A stretch of 13,615 nucleotides of DNA from Legionella genomosp. 1 (GTDB lineage Bacteria > Pseudomonadota > Gammaproteobacteria > Legionellales > Legionellaceae): positions 1-13,615 of the forward strand of contig CAMDBQ010000018.1 in NCBI GenBank assembly GCA_945889365.1. The letters run 5' to 3'. The position numbers were made by a program, and so were the translations under genes. Positions 12,428 to 13,615 of the stretch are shown one piece after another (within the stretch, counting starts at the first letter, position 1; each line of letters opens with the position of its first letter). Under the pieces are notes generated by a model. That model was not told the DNA's origin, made no database searches, and saw nothing but the letters and a program-made list of their open reading frames with translations.

Positions 12428-13615
12428 TTATTTTGCGTTCGTGGTTATTAGCTCCCCTAACACCTTCGATATCCCTGTCGTTAAACCACCCTAAAAGAGT
12501 CGTCTCACTGGGACTAAAGGGGGACATTTCTAATTTGTCGATACGCCAATCCAAATGCGAGCCTAAGTCATCAATAGACTCAGTAGTAGCAGCATGAATC
12601 ATATCAAAATCTTCTATGGGTTCTTCTATCGGTTCTTCAGTAGTTTTTGATGATAAACCCAAGAAAAAGCTGCATTCAGGGTTAATTTTTTGAGGAATGT
12701 ATGCATTATTGACCCAGTTCAAAACTTGTCTAAATGAAGCTTTAGATCCTGCGTAAGCAATTTCTAACGCTGATGCATAGAGTTCATCTACACCCATAGA
12801 AACAGCAATTGAAAACACTTCTTCAGGTGTATATTTAGGTAACCGAATATACATGCTTCGGCTTTTTAAGGCTGGACTTTCTAAGTTTCGTCCTGTAAGC
12901 TGAATTCCATTTTGTGTACCAATTAACTTAAAGCCTGGTTGATATGGAGCTCTACCCTTCTCGTCAGGATGCTTATTATCTAATAAACTATTGAGCATTT
13001 GTTCAAAAAATACGGATGAATTGATTTCATCAGTAAAAACAATTTGTCCCAAATCAAATGCCTGAAGCATTAACTCTTTCTTCTCAGATAAAGATAGAGA
13101 AGCAGGCATATAGACAAATTCGTTATTTTCTTCGTAAAGAGCTTTAAGTAATTTAAGTGTGAGATCTGATTTACCAATCCCAGGCTCACCTTCAATGACC
13201 AAACGATTCAATCCCCCCTCAAGACTTAAAAAGTCTAAGATTTTTTCAATGGCTTCTTGACGGGATAGAGTGACTAAAAAATCACCCGCTTCAATTTTAT
13301 CCTTGATTTTCGAATATGCTGGATAAGGTCTATCAGGCTTGGGGAATCTATTGGCAAATATTTGATAATAATGTTTACTCAAGCAAGATTCAAATACTTC
13401 ATGACAATAAAACTGAAAAACCACTTCAACACTAAAAGAAAGTTCATCCATATCTTTTTCATAATTAGCTAGAAACATCAAGCAAATGGTTTCAATTTGT
13501 CTGGGTGTTACCAATAACTCACGTTGAGATAATTGCAATAAAAATTGATACATTTCTAATACAATCGGTGCAGCCTGGTATGCTAAGTTCTTTCCTAGCA
13601 ATGGATGATAACCCG
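12393..13615 (-). CDS. AAA+ ATPase of MoxR/dynein-related type, unknown role (5' end outside window)
   Basis: The frame stays open to the right edge, so the true start lies outside; the first possible start inside is only a TTG at 13601. Counting from there, 402 residues are visible. Residues 1-90 are helical (FLLQLSQRELLVTPRQIETI) and of no family I recognise. Then an AAA domain follows: Walker A GEPGIGKS (138-145), Walker B QIVFTDE (186-192), sensor-1 IGTQNG (227-232), and arginines in LKSRSMYIRLP (245-255). The Asp-Glu-Ile-Asn and GTQN pattern resembles AAA_5 MoxR/midasin-like domains. The tail (320-402) is acidic with an EEPIEEPIED repeat. The last 11 codons overlap the transposase remnant, so the natural C-terminus may have been replaced. 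Codon use is AT-richer than in the neighbours. No function assigned. Confidence 0.75.
   Translation of the reverse strand, partial: GYHPLLGKNLAYQAAPIVLEMYQFLLQLSQRELLVTPRQIETICLMFLANYEKDMDELSFSVEVVFQFYCHEVFESCLSKHYYQIFANRFPKPDRPYPAYSKIKDKIEAGDFLVTLSRQEAIEKILDFLSLEGGLNRLVIEGEPGIGKSDLTLKLLKALYEENNEFVYMPASLSLSEKKELMLQAFDLGQIVFTDEINSSVFFEQMLNSLLDNKHPDEKGRAPYQPGFKLIGTQNGIQLTGRNLESPALKSRSMYIRLPKYTPEEVFSIAVSMGVDELYASALEIAYAGSKASFRQVLNWVNNAYIPQKINPECSFFLGLSSKTTEEPIEEPIEDFDMIHAATTESIDDLGSHLDWRIDKLEMSPFSPSETTLLGWFNDRDIEGVRGANNHERKIMGTMGFGSQNS

Overview
The window reads as a stretch of a gammaproteobacterial chromosome. Icd, Adk, ClpA, ClpS, CcmC, CcmE and CcmF all have the E. coli-type architecture. 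The moderate-to-low GC, the degenerate dispersed repeats and the large AAA-type protein of no recognised function at the right edge would fit a Legionellales-like, perhaps host-associated, lineage. That placement is inference; no rRNA is present to test it.

Layout. 1-2464 (minus): cytochrome c maturation operon ccmC-ccmD-ccmE-ccmF. It has a good sigma70-like promoter directly before ccmC and ATGA stop/start overlaps between ccmC/ccmD and ccmD/ccmE; ccmF runs off the left edge. 2609-4057 (plus): a two-gene unit of an exported CE4 polysaccharide deacetylase and a prolyl-hydroxylase-like 2-oxoglutarate/Fe(II) oxygenase, with a perfect 16-bp palindrome in its leader. 4058-4232: convergent spacer with a CCCTCTCC-type repeat and a possible terminator hairpin. 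4233-7999 (minus): a tightly packed operon of core glycosyltransferase, O-antigen ligase, lytic transglycosylase lipoprotein, adenylate kinase and a thioredoxin. The ligase carries an in-frame palindromic repeat near its start. 8173-10785 (minus): clpS-clpA, the N-degron adaptor and its unfoldase. 10899-12155 (minus): icd, NADP-dependent isocitrate dehydrogenase. 12200-12427 (minus): remnant of an ISNCY-type transposase. 12393-13615 (minus): 3' part of an AAA+ ATPase gene whose last codons overlap the transposon remnant.

How genes work together. The Ccm proteins carry haem to CcmF for attachment to apocytochromes c. The glycosyltransferase and ligase act in lipopolysaccharide core and O-chain assembly, and the transglycosylase lipoprotein and the deacetylase act on cell-wall or surface glycans. 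ClpS selects N-degron substrates for ClpA (with ClpP, not in the window).

Most of the window is conserved core genome. The unusual parts are the repeat inserted inside the O-antigen ligase ORF, the EF-Tu-prolyl-hydroxylase-like oxygenase paired with a deacetylase, and the AAA+ gene with a transposon-derived 3' end. I see no clear evidence of a new defence or secretion system.
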